Assembly: GCA_031292455.1 (NCBI GenBank)
Contig: JARLHC010000120.1
Coordinates: 50,548-114,547 of the forward strand
DNA: 64,000 nucleotides
Reading direction: 5' to 3'
From: Ignavibacteriaceae bacterium
GTDB lineage: Bacteria > Bacteroidota > Ignavibacteria > Ignavibacteriales > Ignavibacteriaceae
Positions 53,344 to 60,850 of the stretch are shown piece after piece (position 1 is the stretch's first letter; each line of letters starts with the position of its first letter). The notes below the pieces were generated by a model. That model had not been told where the DNA came from. It did not search any database and was given only the letters and a program-made list of their open reading frames with translations. The position numbers were made by a program, and so were the translations under genes.

Positions 53344-53982
53344 ATGGAAAATGTAGTTCTGAAAGCAACCGAAAGAAAAACAATCACAAAGCCGGCTCTG
53401 AATAAGGTTCGGGGAAATAAAAGAGTCCCTGGAACTTTCTACTTTAAAAATAGCAAGCCTATTTCGATTGATGTTCTGGAAAAGGAATTAAACCCGCTGG
53501 TCTTTACAGCTGAGACACATCTAATATCCCTTATGGTTGAAGGATACGATGAACATGATTGTATTATTAAGGACGTTCAATTTGATCCTGTTAATGATCG
53601 CGTTGTTCATTTTGACCTTTTAGGTCTTGTTAAAGGAGAAATGTTCCAGCTTGAAGTTCCAATACGATATCATGGCTCTGCTATCGGCATTAAGGAAGGT
53701 GGAATATTACAGCAGGTACTCCATAAAATTGAAATTGAATGTTTACCGAAAAATATTCCTCAGCATCTCGATGTTGATGTTACTGATATAAAACTTGGTG
53801 CAGCAATTCACGCAGGAGATTTGAATTTTGAAAATATTACTATTCTGACTCCTGCCGATGCAGTTGTTGTTACAGTTACCCATCCTAAGGTTGAAAAAGA
53901 ACCAGTAGTTGAAGAAGTTGTCGAAGGTGCAGTTGAACCGGAAGTTATAGCCAAAGGAAAGGTCGAAGAGAAGGAGGAATAA
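53344..53982 (+). CDS. rplY: 50S ribosomal protein L25/Ctc
   Basis: A 212-aa long-form bL25 (CTC/TL5 type). The N-terminal 5S rRNA-binding domain is residues 1-95 (KTITKPALNKVRGNKRVPG), followed by a beta C-domain, with a Glu-rich tail (VEKEPVVEEVVEGAVEPEV). It binds 5S rRNA in the large subunit. GGAG is 5 bases before ATG. It sits between prs and pth, a common order in bacteria. Confidence 0.95.
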   Translation: MENVVLKATERKTITKPALNKVRGNKRVPGTFYFKNSKPISIDVLEKELNPLVFTAETHLISLMVEGYDEHDCIIKDVQFDPVNDRVVHFDLLGLVKGEMFQLEVPIRYHGSAIGIKEGGILQQVLHKIEIECLPKNIPQHLDVDVTDIKLGAAIHAGDLNFENITILTPADAVVVTVTHPKVEKEPVVEEVVEGAVEPEVIAKGKVEEKEE

Positions 53983-53991
53983 TTAATTGCT

Positions 53992-54564
53992 GTGCGATTA
54001 ATTCTTGGAATAGGAAACCCTGGAAACCAATATCATGCGACAAGGCATAATTGCGGGTTTCTTGTTCTTGATTTTTTTGCGCAAAAACATACTCTGAACT
54101 TTAAACCATCAAAAAAAAATTATAATGTTGCTGAAGGAAAAACCGCTCAAAGCGGTTTTCCTCTAATAAAACCATCTACTTATGTCAATAACAGTGGTAT
54201 TGCCGCAGTCCAGGCTATTGAAGAATATGCTGTTCCGATCACTGATTTTCTGGTCATCGCCGATGATGTAAACCTCGAGATAGGTAAAATAAGAATCCGT
54301 GTAAATGGAACAGATGGGGGGCATAATGGTATAAATTCAATTATTTATCACCTGAATTCCGATAGTTTTCCCCGTTTAAGAATCGGTATAGGCAGTAATT
54401 TCGGCAAAGGCAATATGGCTGATTATGTTCTTACCCCCTTTCCGAAGGATGAATTTCCAATTATTTCAAACTCTTTTGAAAAAGCTGTACTTTTAATTGA
54501 GGAGTTTATCGCGGGCGGTATTAAGCAAATGCTTGATGCAAACAGTAAAATTCAGCTACTTTAA
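53992..54564 (+). CDS. pth: Peptidyl-tRNA hydrolase
   Basis: A 190-aa hydrolase. The start is GTG, giving LGIGNPGNQYHATRHN with the catalytic His19. Other sites are Asn at PSTYVNNSG, and DDVNLEIGKIRIRVNGTDGGHNGI. It frees tRNA from dropped-off peptidyl-tRNA. It is nine bases after rplY. No closer RBS was seen, the GGAGG being 14 bases away. Confidence 0.95.
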   Translation: MRLILGIGNPGNQYHATRHNCGFLVLDFFAQKHTLNFKPSKKNYNVAEGKTAQSGFPLIKPSTYVNNSGIAAVQAIEEYAVPITDFLVIADDVNLEIGKIRIRVNGTDGGHNGINSIIYHLNSDSFPRLRIGIGSNFGKGNMADYVLTPFPKDEFPIISNSFEKAVLLIEEFIAGGIKQMLDANSKIQLL

Positions 54565-54624
54565 TTATTTATTTCGCTTGTTATTCGACTTTTAATTAAA
54601 TAAATTTAACATCTGTTTTTAATA

Positions 54625-54630
54625 TATAAT
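54625..54630 (+). promoter_or_regulatory. -10 box of the rpsF operon
   Basis: A perfect TATAAT. Its -35 partner is weak (TTAACA lies only 13 bases upstream). Transcription from it would start at about 54637, exactly where the leader structure begins. Confidence 0.45.
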
Positions 54631-54636
54631 TATTAA

Positions 54637-54682
54637 CCCCTGCTTTCATTTGGAAATGAAGGCTTTAATATCCGAAGGGAGG
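54637..54682 (+). promoter_or_regulatory. S6:S18-type autoregulatory leader of rpsF
   Basis: CCCT (54638-54641) pairs with AGGG (54676-54679), closing an outer stem. Inside is a hairpin with arms GCTTTCATTT (54642-54651) and AAATGAAGGC (54654-54663), one G-U pair. The 3-prime side carries CCG at 54672-54674, the bulged trinucleotide that defines the S6:S18 binding motif. The outer stem overlaps the Shine-Dalgarno GGGAGG of rpsF. Known S6:S18 leaders repress rpsF when the proteins are in excess. Confidence 0.6.
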
Positions 54683-54688
54683 TGAAAA

Positions 54689-55087
54689 ATGAAGATCAAC
54701 GCGTACGAAAGCGCCGTTATAATAAACGCTGCTTTAGATGATGAACAAATTGAAGCTGAGGTTTCCAGACTTAAGGAACACATCGTTAATTTTGGTGGGG
54801 AGATCATCGATTTAGATAAAGTGGGAAGAAAAAGACTTGCCTATGTTGTTAACAAAAGTAAAATCGGTTATTATGCTATTTATAGATATACCGCTCCTTC
54901 TACTATTGTTGCTAAACTTGAGAGAATATTTACTTTGGATGAAAACATCCTTAGATTTCTAACAATTCGGTTAGATAAGGATGCTTTGGAATATTTTGAA
55001 AAAAATAAAGCAGCTATTTTGGATCTGATTCCAGATGTCCTGTCGCCTGTAACTCCTGATGAAGTAATTATCGATGTGAATTCTTAA
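54689..55087 (+). CDS. rpsF: 30S ribosomal protein S6
   Basis: A 132-aa bS6 with the ferredoxin-like fold and the usual Arg/Lys face (NFGGEIIDLDKVGRKRLAYVVNKSK). It has a C-terminal tail beyond the usual 95-100-residue core. GGGAGG lies 7 bases before ATG. It heads rpsF-ssb-rpsR-rplI and is preceded by the S6:S18 leader. S6 and S18 form the pair at the small-subunit platform. Confidence 0.96.
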   Translation: MKINAYESAVIINAALDDEQIEAEVSRLKEHIVNFGGEIIDLDKVGRKRLAYVVNKSKIGYYAIYRYTAPSTIVAKLERIFTLDENILRFLTIRLDKDALEYFEKNKAAILDLIPDVLSPVTPDEVIIDVNS

Positions 55088-55135
55088 GAAACGTAGTATT
55101 AAACAAACAAACAGATTTTAGGGAGGAAGATACCC

Positions 55136-55615
55136 ATGGCTGATTTGAAAATGCCCGAAATAAATTATGTCATAATTTCTGGAAACTTAACAAAAGATCC
55201 TATATTCCGTCAGACTACAAACAGTACTCCGGTTGCGAATTTCTCTATTGCATCCAATCGAAAATACAAAGATAGTTCCAATCAATGGCAGGAAGATGTT
55301 TGTTATGTAGGTGTAGTGGCATGGAATAAATTGGCAGAAAGCTGTAGGGAAAGACTCAGGAAAGGTTCGGCTGTGCTTGTAGACGGCGAGCTCCAAAGCA
55401 GAAACTGGAAATCCGATGAAGGCTTTAACAGATCAATTGTTGAAATAAAGGCTAGAAGAATCCAGTTTCTTAATAAGACAAGAAGACCTAATGATGGTGA
55501 AAATGGTTCTGCTGATGACGAACCAGCCGTTTTTACTGACGATGAAAGTATTGATTTTACAGAGGATTCCTTCGATAAATTCCTATCGACAGAAGAATCT
55601 GATTTATTAAAATAA
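55136..55615 (+). CDS. ssb: Single-stranded DNA-binding protein
   Basis: A 159-aa SSB. The OB fold covers residues 7-112 (NYVIISGNLTKDPIFR, WNKLAESCRERLRKGSAVLVDGEL, FNRSIVEIKARRIQFL). The acidic tail is Asp/Glu-rich but ends STEESDLLK, so the usual DDIPF/DDLPF tip that docks DNA-repair partners is missing. GGGAGG lies upstream. It is inserted between rpsF and rpsR, as in many bacteria. Confidence 0.92.
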   Translation: MADLKMPEINYVIISGNLTKDPIFRQTTNSTPVANFSIASNRKYKDSSNQWQEDVCYVGVVAWNKLAESCRERLRKGSAVLVDGELQSRNWKSDEGFNRSIVEIKARRIQFLNKTRRPNDGENGSADDEPAVFTDDESIDFTEDSFDKFLSTEESDLLK

Positions 55616-55630
55616 GACGAGGTATTTAAA

Positions 55631-55867
55631 GTGATTCGAAAAGAACAACCCAAGACAAAAAAAGTATGCAGATTTACACAGAATAATGTCAAGTACATTG
55701 ATTATAAAGATGTGAAAATGCTGCAGAAATTTATTACTGAACAAGGAAAGATTATTCCTAAAAGAATAACTGGAACCTGTTCGCATTATCAAAGAGAATT
55801 ATCAATTGCTATTAAACGTGCAAGACATATGGCGCTCCTCCCTTATGTCTCAGACACAGTAAGGTAG
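55631..55867 (+). CDS. rpsR: 30S ribosomal protein S18
   Basis: A 78-aa bS18 with the conserved [19 protein letters not shown] core and [28 protein letters not shown]-terminal half. The start is GTG with GAGG 9 bases before. It is 15 bp after ssb and binds S6 on the platform. Confidence 0.95.
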   Translation: MIRKEQPKTKKVCRFTQNNVKYIDYKDVKMLQKFITEQGKIIPKRITGTCSHYQRELSIAIKRARHMALLPYVSDTVR

Positions 55868-55876
55868 GAAGGTTAA

Positions 55877-56320
55877 ATGAAAGTTATATTAAGACAAAAT
55901 TATGAAACCTTAGGCCAGATCGGAGATTTAGTCGAGGTTAAAGAAGGATTTGCAAGAAATTTTCTTATCCCCAGAAAAATTGCATATGTTGCTCTAAAGG
56001 GTAATATTAAGGCACTTGAAGAGGAAAAGAAGATCTTTCTGAAAAAGAAACAGCACGAAATTCAAACAGCTGAAAATCTTGCCGCTGAACTTGAAAAAGT
56101 TTCGGTTTCTATACCTGTTCAGGTAGGGGAAGAAGATAAGATATTCGGCTCCGTAACTACTCAGATGATCGCGGATTCATTGAAAGAAAAGGGATTTGAT
56201 ATCGATAAAAGGAAAATCGAAATCGAAGAACCAATTAAATCTCTTGGAATTTATGGAATAAGCATTAAAGTTCATTCTAGCGTTAATGCTAAAATCAAAG
56301 TATGGGTTGTAAGAGAATAG
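55877..56320 (+). CDS. rplI: 50S ribosomal protein L9
   Basis: A 147-aa bL9. The N-terminal rRNA-binding domain has MKVILRQNYETLGQIGDLVEVKEGFARNFLIPRK (MKVIL/G-x-x-G pattern), a long central helix and a C-terminal domain. AGGAAGG lies 3-5 bases before ATG. It is the last gene of the S6 operon and is followed by a terminator. Confidence 0.95.
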   Translation: MKVILRQNYETLGQIGDLVEVKEGFARNFLIPRKIAYVALKGNIKALEEEKKIFLKKKQHEIQTAENLAAELEKVSVSIPVQVGEEDKIFGSVTTQMIADSLKEKGFDIDKRKIEIEEPIKSLGIYGISIKVHSSVNAKIKVWVVRE

Positions 56321-56337
56321 TTTCTCCTTTAAACTAA

Positions 56338-56365
56338 AAAAAGGAAAGCATCTGCTTTCCTTTTT
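56338..56365. terminator. Bidirectional terminator between rplI and rpmB
   Basis: A 13-bp perfect stem AAAAAGGAAAGCA / TGCTTTCCTTTTT with a two-base loop (effectively ATCT). It is flanked by an A run and T run, so it can end transcripts from both rplI (plus) and rpmB (minus). Confidence 0.85.
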
Positions 56366-56386
56366 AAGTTTTAAACTGTTATTGTA

Positions 56387-56626
56387 TTATCTAACCTTGA
56401 TCTGCTTGGTAGAAATAAGTTTGGCCACATCGGCTGTACCGTTCTTATTAATTGTTTTAATCCCTTTGGCAGATAGTTTGAGAGTAACAAATCTGTTTAG
56501 TTCCTGGACCCAGATTCTTTTCTTCTGAAGATTCGGCAGAAACCTTCTTTTGGATCTGTTATGTGCATGGGAAACGTTATTTCCTGCTAAAGGTCCTATT
56601 CCAGTTAATTGACATCTTCTTGACAT
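56387..56626 (-). CDS. rpmB: 50S ribosomal protein L28
   Basis: A 79-aa bL28 with [31 protein letters not shown] as the usual N-half. It stands alone here without rpmG beside it. GGAG is 6 bases before ATG. A TATATTTA element upstream on the minus strand may be the promoter. Confidence 0.95.
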   Translation of the reverse strand: MSRRCQLTGIGPLAGNNVSHAHNRSKRRFLPNLQKKRIWVQELNRFVTLKLSAKGIKTINKNGTADVAKLISTKQIKVR

Positions 56627-56746
56627 TTTTACTCCTTGAGTGCCTACGATTTTAAATTGAATATTAAATATACGAAAATTCGAATTAAAAAAACTAAAGG
56701 AAATTTATTTTTTTATGTTGATTTCATCACCTTTTAGGGAAATAAG

Positions 56747-56774
56747 TTGACAATTATTCTTAGCTTTATAAATT
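56747..56774 (+). promoter_or_regulatory. Weak promoter candidate of the YciO/TsaC gene
   Basis: TTGACA at 56747-56752, a 16-base spacer and TAAATT at 56769-56774. A TAGCTTTA at 56761-56768 is an alternative -7 box, so the exact element is uncertain. Confidence 0.3.
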
Positions 56775-56799
56775 ATATACGATAACTATAAGGAGTCTT

Positions 56800-57414
56800 A
56801 TGGAATATTATGAACTTCACAACCAGAATCCCCAGCATAGATTTATTGAGAAAGCAGTTAACGTCCTAAAAAAGGGCGGAGTGATTATTTATCCTACAGA
56901 TACCGTTTATGGCATGGGGTGCGATATTTTTAATAAAGAAGCGCTTGAGCGGATTTTTCACATTAAAAACCATACTAATACAAAGCTTTTTAGTTTTATA
57001 TGCTCTGATCTCAAGGATATTGCTAAATATGCGAGGGTTTCTGATTATGCTTATAGAATGATGAAACATCTTCTTCCCGGACCCTATACTTTTATTCTGC
57101 CTGCAGCTAAAATTGTCCCTAAAAAATTATGGACAAAAAGAAAAACTGTGGGCATTAGAGTTCCGAATCATGCTGTAACATTAAAACTTGTGGAGGAAAT
57201 GGGCAATCCGATTATCAGTACTAGTGTGACGATAAAACCAGGGGAAATTATGAATGACCCGGAGATAATTAGACTTACATTTGAGAAACAGGTTGACCTG
57301 ATGCTTTCGGCAGGTATTGGGAAAGATGTTCCCTCAAGTATTATTGACCTTAGCGACGATGTCCCTCAAATAATAAGAGAAGGGGCTGGAGACGTAAGCC
57401 TGTTTCAAGCATAA
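56800..57414 (+). CDS. YciO/TsaC-family tRNA threonylcarbamoyladenosine protein
   Basis: A 204-aa Sua5/YciO/YrdC-fold protein. The body matches E. coli YciO in length and layout: GGVIIYPTDTVYGMGCD, KLFSFICSDLKDIAKYARV, LLPGPYTFILPA, GIRVPNHAVTLKLVEEMGNPIISTS. It probably binds ATP, threonine and bicarbonate to make threonylcarbamoyl-AMP for tRNA t6A37, but YciO-type proteins have weak or debated activity, so the role is not fixed. AAGGAG lies 5 bases before ATG. Confidence 0.87.
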   Translation: MEYYELHNQNPQHRFIEKAVNVLKKGGVIIYPTDTVYGMGCDIFNKEALERIFHIKNHTNTKLFSFICSDLKDIAKYARVSDYAYRMMKHLLPGPYTFILPAAKIVPKKLWTKRKTVGIRVPNHAVTLKLVEEMGNPIISTSVTIKPGEIMNDPEIIRLTFEKQVDLMLSAGIGKDVPSSIIDLSDDVPQIIREGAGDVSLFQA

Positions 57415-57454
57415 TTCTCAGGATTATCTTTAGGTCTGATGAACTGAGGAGATA

Positions 57455-58225
57455 TTATTTCCTGTTTAATAATGTAGTTGATCCCTGAGCGGTGCCCATA
57501 ATAATAACTTCGCTTATATTAATATGAGCGGGACGCAATGCGCACCATAATATAGTGTCGGCGATATCTTCACCGGAAAGGGGAGTCCATCCGTCGTAAA
57601 CTTTCTTTGCTTTCTCCTTATCGCCCGAGAATCGTACTTCGCTGAATTCAGTCTCTACCATCCCCGGATCAATTGAAGTTACCCGGATATTCTTATCATA
57701 GAGATCTAAACGCATTGCCTTTGAAATCCCGTTTACGGCAAATTTTGATGCGCAGTAAACATTTCCGTTTGGATAAACTTCATACCCGGCAATGGAACCA
57801 AGATTTATTACATGTCCCTGCATTCTTTCAACCATTAGAGGAATGATCTCGCGGGAAACATAAAGAAGCCCTTTAACATTAGTATCTATCATTTCATCCC
57901 AATGTTCTGTATCCCCCTCATATATTTTACTCATTCCTTTTGCAAGACCGGCATTGTTTAATAGAATATCTATACTCCTCCATTTCCCAGATAGTGAAGT
58001 AATGGCTTTTTTTACATCTTTTTTATTTCTTACATCCAGTTGAATAGTTAAAACATCAACCTTAAATTTTTTCTTTAATTCATTCTCAATTTCATTAAGC
58101 TTTTCGATTCTTCGGGCCGCCAATATCAAATCTGCTCCCTCAGCAGCAAAAGCATAAGCCGAGGCCTTGCCTATTCCTGATGACGCACCTGTGATAAAAA
58201 CTATTTTATTTTGTAATCTTCCCAT
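57455..58225 (-). CDS. SDR-family NAD(P)-dependent oxidoreductase (YdfG-like)
   Basis: A 256-aa short-chain dehydrogenase. The cofactor motif is TGASSGIG (12-19), with NNAG near 90 and the catalytic Ser144, Tyr157 and Lys161 (YCASK). The Arg after the second strand (AARRIEK) suggests NADPH. It is closest in type to YdfG/serine dehydrogenase-like enzymes that reduce 3-hydroxy acids or malonic semialdehyde. The substrate cannot be fixed. A TACTTTTG element upstream on the minus strand is a good -7 match. Confidence 0.92.
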   Translation of the reverse strand: MGRLQNKIVFITGASSGIGKASAYAFAAEGADLILAARRIEKLNEIENELKKKFKVDVLTIQLDVRNKKDVKKAITSLSGKWRSIDILLNNAGLAKGMSKIYEGDTEHWDEMIDTNVKGLLYVSREIIPLMVERMQGHVINLGSIAGYEVYPNGNVYCASKFAVNGISKAMRLDLYDKNIRVTSIDPGMVETEFSEVRFSGDKEKAKKVYDGWTPLSGEDIADTILWCALRPAHINISEVIIMGTAQGSTTLLNRK

Positions 58226-58311
58226 TATTCAATGTCCTTATTTTTTGATTACAAAAGTACATAAAAGTTATTGTAATTTTATTAGCATAAGAAAAGTGAC
58301 GTAGAGCGAGT

Positions 58312-59334
58312 TTAGAAAACTCCATCTATTTTAGTCTGACACACCGGACATGCGCCATTAATAATTCTGTTGGCCTTAACCGAATGCCAATCCCTCTTTA
58401 TCAGTTTGTTGAAACAATTGGGGCAATAAGTTGTCTGTCCTTCTGTATTATGAATATTTCCAACGTAGCAAAACTTTAAACCTGATTCTATTGCAATTTT
58501 TCTTGCATGCATTAATGTGCTCTCCGGAGTCCTCTGCCTACCCAGCATTTTAAACTCAGGATGGAATGCAGTAAAATGCAGAGGGACAGAATCTCCCAGG
58601 TTATTTATAATCCATTCGCATTCGTTCTGTATCTCATCCTGACTGTCATTTTCACCGGGGATAAGCAGGGTAGTTATCTCAAACCAAATATTTGTTTCCT
58701 GTTTTAACCAGATAAGAGTGTCCAGTACATCGTCAAGGTGGGAGAATGTTAGCTTGTGATAAAAATTTTCAGTAAATCCCTTTAGGTCAACATTGGCGGC
58801 ATCAATATATTTATAGACATCTTCCCTAGCTTTCTTATCAATATAACCTGCAGTAACCATAACCGATTTTATTCCCTCCTCCTGCGCTATTTTTGAAATA
58901 TCAATAACATATTCCCCAAATATTGTAGGATCATTATAAGTGAAAGCAATTGAAGGGGTTGAATATTTTTTAGCTAAAGCAATTACATCTTCTGAACTTG
59001 CTACTACCGAATTCATCTCATCAAGCTTAGCTTTGGTTATAGACCAATTCTGACAGAACTTGCATCCAAGATTGCATCCTGCAGTGCCAAAACTTAAAAT
59101 TTTTGTACCTGGTAAAAAATGGTTCAATGGTTTTTTTTCTATTGGATCAACTGCGAATCCGGATGGATGCCCGTATCCTAAAGTATAAAGAATCCCGCCA
59201 TAATTTTGCCTTATATAACAGAATCCGGGCTGCCCATCCCCCATTCTGCAATAGCGCGGACATAATGTGCAAAGAATTTTATTGTTTGCTGTCTTTTCCC
59301 ACCAGCGGGCTATTTTAAGTGTTTTGGTATCCAT
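58312..59334 (-). CDS. Radical SAM enzyme of the AmmeMemoRadiSam system
   Basis: A 340-aa radical SAM protein. The iron-sulfur motif CNLGCKFC is about residue 91-98, with the N-terminal cysteines CTLCPRYC. C-terminal CPNC and CPVC pairs give extra cysteine sites. The order and the SFGTAGCNLGCKFCQNW segment match the PflA-like radical SAM partner of AMMECR1 and Memo proteins. I chose ATG 59334; the ORF runs further but the extra residues lack family resemblance. The AMMECR1 and Memo genes are not in the window. Function of the system is unsettled. Confidence 0.88.
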   Translation of the reverse strand: MDTKTLKIARWWEKTANNKILCTLCPRYCRMGDGQPGFCYIRQNYGGILYTLGYGHPSGFAVDPIEKKPLNHFLPGTKILSFGTAGCNLGCKFCQNWSITKAKLDEMNSVVASSEDVIALAKKYSTPSIAFTYNDPTIFGEYVIDISKIAQEEGIKSVMVTAGYIDKKAREDVYKYIDAANVDLKGFTENFYHKLTFSHLDDVLDTLIWLKQETNIWFEITTLLIPGENDSQDEIQNECEWIINNLGDSVPLHFTAFHPEFKMLGRQRTPESTLMHARKIAIESGLKFCYVGNIHNTEGQTTYCPNCFNKLIKRDWHSVKANRIINGACPVCQTKIDGVF

Positions 59335-59413
59335 TATTACTTTTAGTAGACTTATTTCAAAATTTAAGTTGCAATTCAATGAAATAAAATCCAAAAACTT
59401 CTGACAACATGAT

Positions 59414-60850
59414 TTAGATCGCTTCGAATCTTAACCAGTTCACTCTACTTTTCTCAGAATATGGAGCTCCTGCTGTAAAGATTACAATATCCCCCTTTTT
59501 AACAAGTTTTTGTTCAAGGACCAGTTGTTTTGCCCGGTCAATTGCGATATGCTCTTTATCAATTTCTTCCTGAAATATAGAAGTTACCCCACGGTGAAGA
59601 CATAAATTGTTTATTGTATCAAAGCTATTGGAAACTGCAATAATTTTTGCTTCCGGCCTGTACTTTGAAATATTACAAGCGGTTCTTCCCTTAATTGTAA
59701 ACACAACTATTGCATTGGCTTTTATCTGACGGCTAATGGATACTATAGCTCTGTCTACTGAATCAAAAAGATTTTCTTCCATTTGGACAGGGGTTTCAAA
59801 TTCAATATGCTCAACTCCGGTATTTTGTTCAGCCATTATTATAATATCGTTCATCATCCGAACTGCATTGAACGGGAATTTACCAACTGCAGTTTCACCG
59901 CTCAGCATAACTACATCAGTCCCATCCCACACAGCATTGGCTACATCTGAAGCTTCAGCACGCGTTGGTATTGGATTGTTGATCATCGAATCGAGCATCT
60001 GTGTTGCCGTTATAACCATTTTTCCAACTGCATTGCATCTTTTGATTATATTCTTTTGAATTACCGGAACATCCTGTGGATTCAGTTCAACCCCCAGGTC
60101 TCCGCGCGCAACCATTATCCCGTCTGCAGCATTCAGGATTTCTTCAAAGTTCTCAACCGCTTCATATTTTTCTATTTTCGCAATTATAGGACGCACAATA
60201 TTCCGCTCTTTCATCCATTCCTTTAAATGAATAATATCATGTGAGCTTCTCACAAACGATAAAGCTACATAATCAACACGATGTTTTAGTGCAAATTCAA
60301 GATCTTTAAAATCTTTATCGGTAACAGATGGAGTTGACAGTTTCATTCCCGGAAGGTTCATTCCTTTTTTGGGGTGAAGAATTCCTCCGTTCTCAATAGT
60401 ACAAATAACCGACTTTTCTTTTTTTTCATTTATTCTGAGTCTTAATAGCCCGTCATCAATCAAAACCTGATCTCCTGCTTTAGCATCATCTGCAAGTGAT
60501 TTATATGATGTTGAGATAATCTTTTTATTCCCTTTTATATCATCAATTGTTATCTCAATTCTTTCACCAGTTACCAATTCAACTTCTGGTGTTTCCAATT
60601 CACCTACCCTGATCTTTGGTCCCTGAAGGTCGACCAGGATAGAAATAGGTGTATTTTCCTCTACGCACGCATTATGAATATTATTAAACAGATTCTCGTA
60701 GAAGTTGTAATCCCCGTGAGAAAAATTCATCCTCAAACCGTCTGCACCAACGGCTATAAGTTTTTCTATTGATTCTATACTGCTTGTTGAAGGTCCGATT
60801 GTACAAAGGATCTTCGTTTTGGCAAATTTATCTGATTGACTTTTTATCAC
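59414..60850 (-). CDS. pyk: Pyruvate kinase
   Basis: A 478-aa pyruvate kinase. The N-terminal part has KTKILCTIGPSTSS, the active-site MNFSHGDYN, RPIIAKIEKYEAV-type NIVRPIIAKIEKYEAVENF and MVARGDLGVE, and the C-terminal domain ends near GAPYSEKSRVNWLRFE. It makes pyruvate and ATP from PEP and ADP. It starts with GTG that overlaps the stop of the Lon-like gene by four bases (GTGA), so its translation is probably coupled to the protease. Confidence 0.96.
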   Translation of the reverse strand: MIKSQSDKFAKTKILCTIGPSTSSIESIEKLIAVGADGLRMNFSHGDYNFYENLFNNIHNACVEENTPISILVDLQGPKIRVGELETPEVELVTGERIEITIDDIKGNKKIISTSYKSLADDAKAGDQVLIDDGLLRLRINEKKEKSVICTIENGGILHPKKGMNLPGMKLSTPSVTDKDFKDLEFALKHRVDYVALSFVRSSHDIIHLKEWMKERNIVRPIIAKIEKYEAVENFEEILNAADGIMVARGDLGVELNPQDVPVIQKNIIKRCNAVGKMVITATQMLDSMINNPIPTRAEASDVANAVWDGTDVVMLSGETAVGKFPFNAVRMMNDIIIMAEQNTGVEHIEFETPVQMEENLFDSVDRAIVSISRQIKANAIVVFTIKGRTACNISKYRPEAKIIAVSNSFDTINNLCLHRGVTSIFQEEIDKEHIAIDRAKQLVLEQKLVKKGDIVIFTAGAPYSEKSRVNWLRFEAI

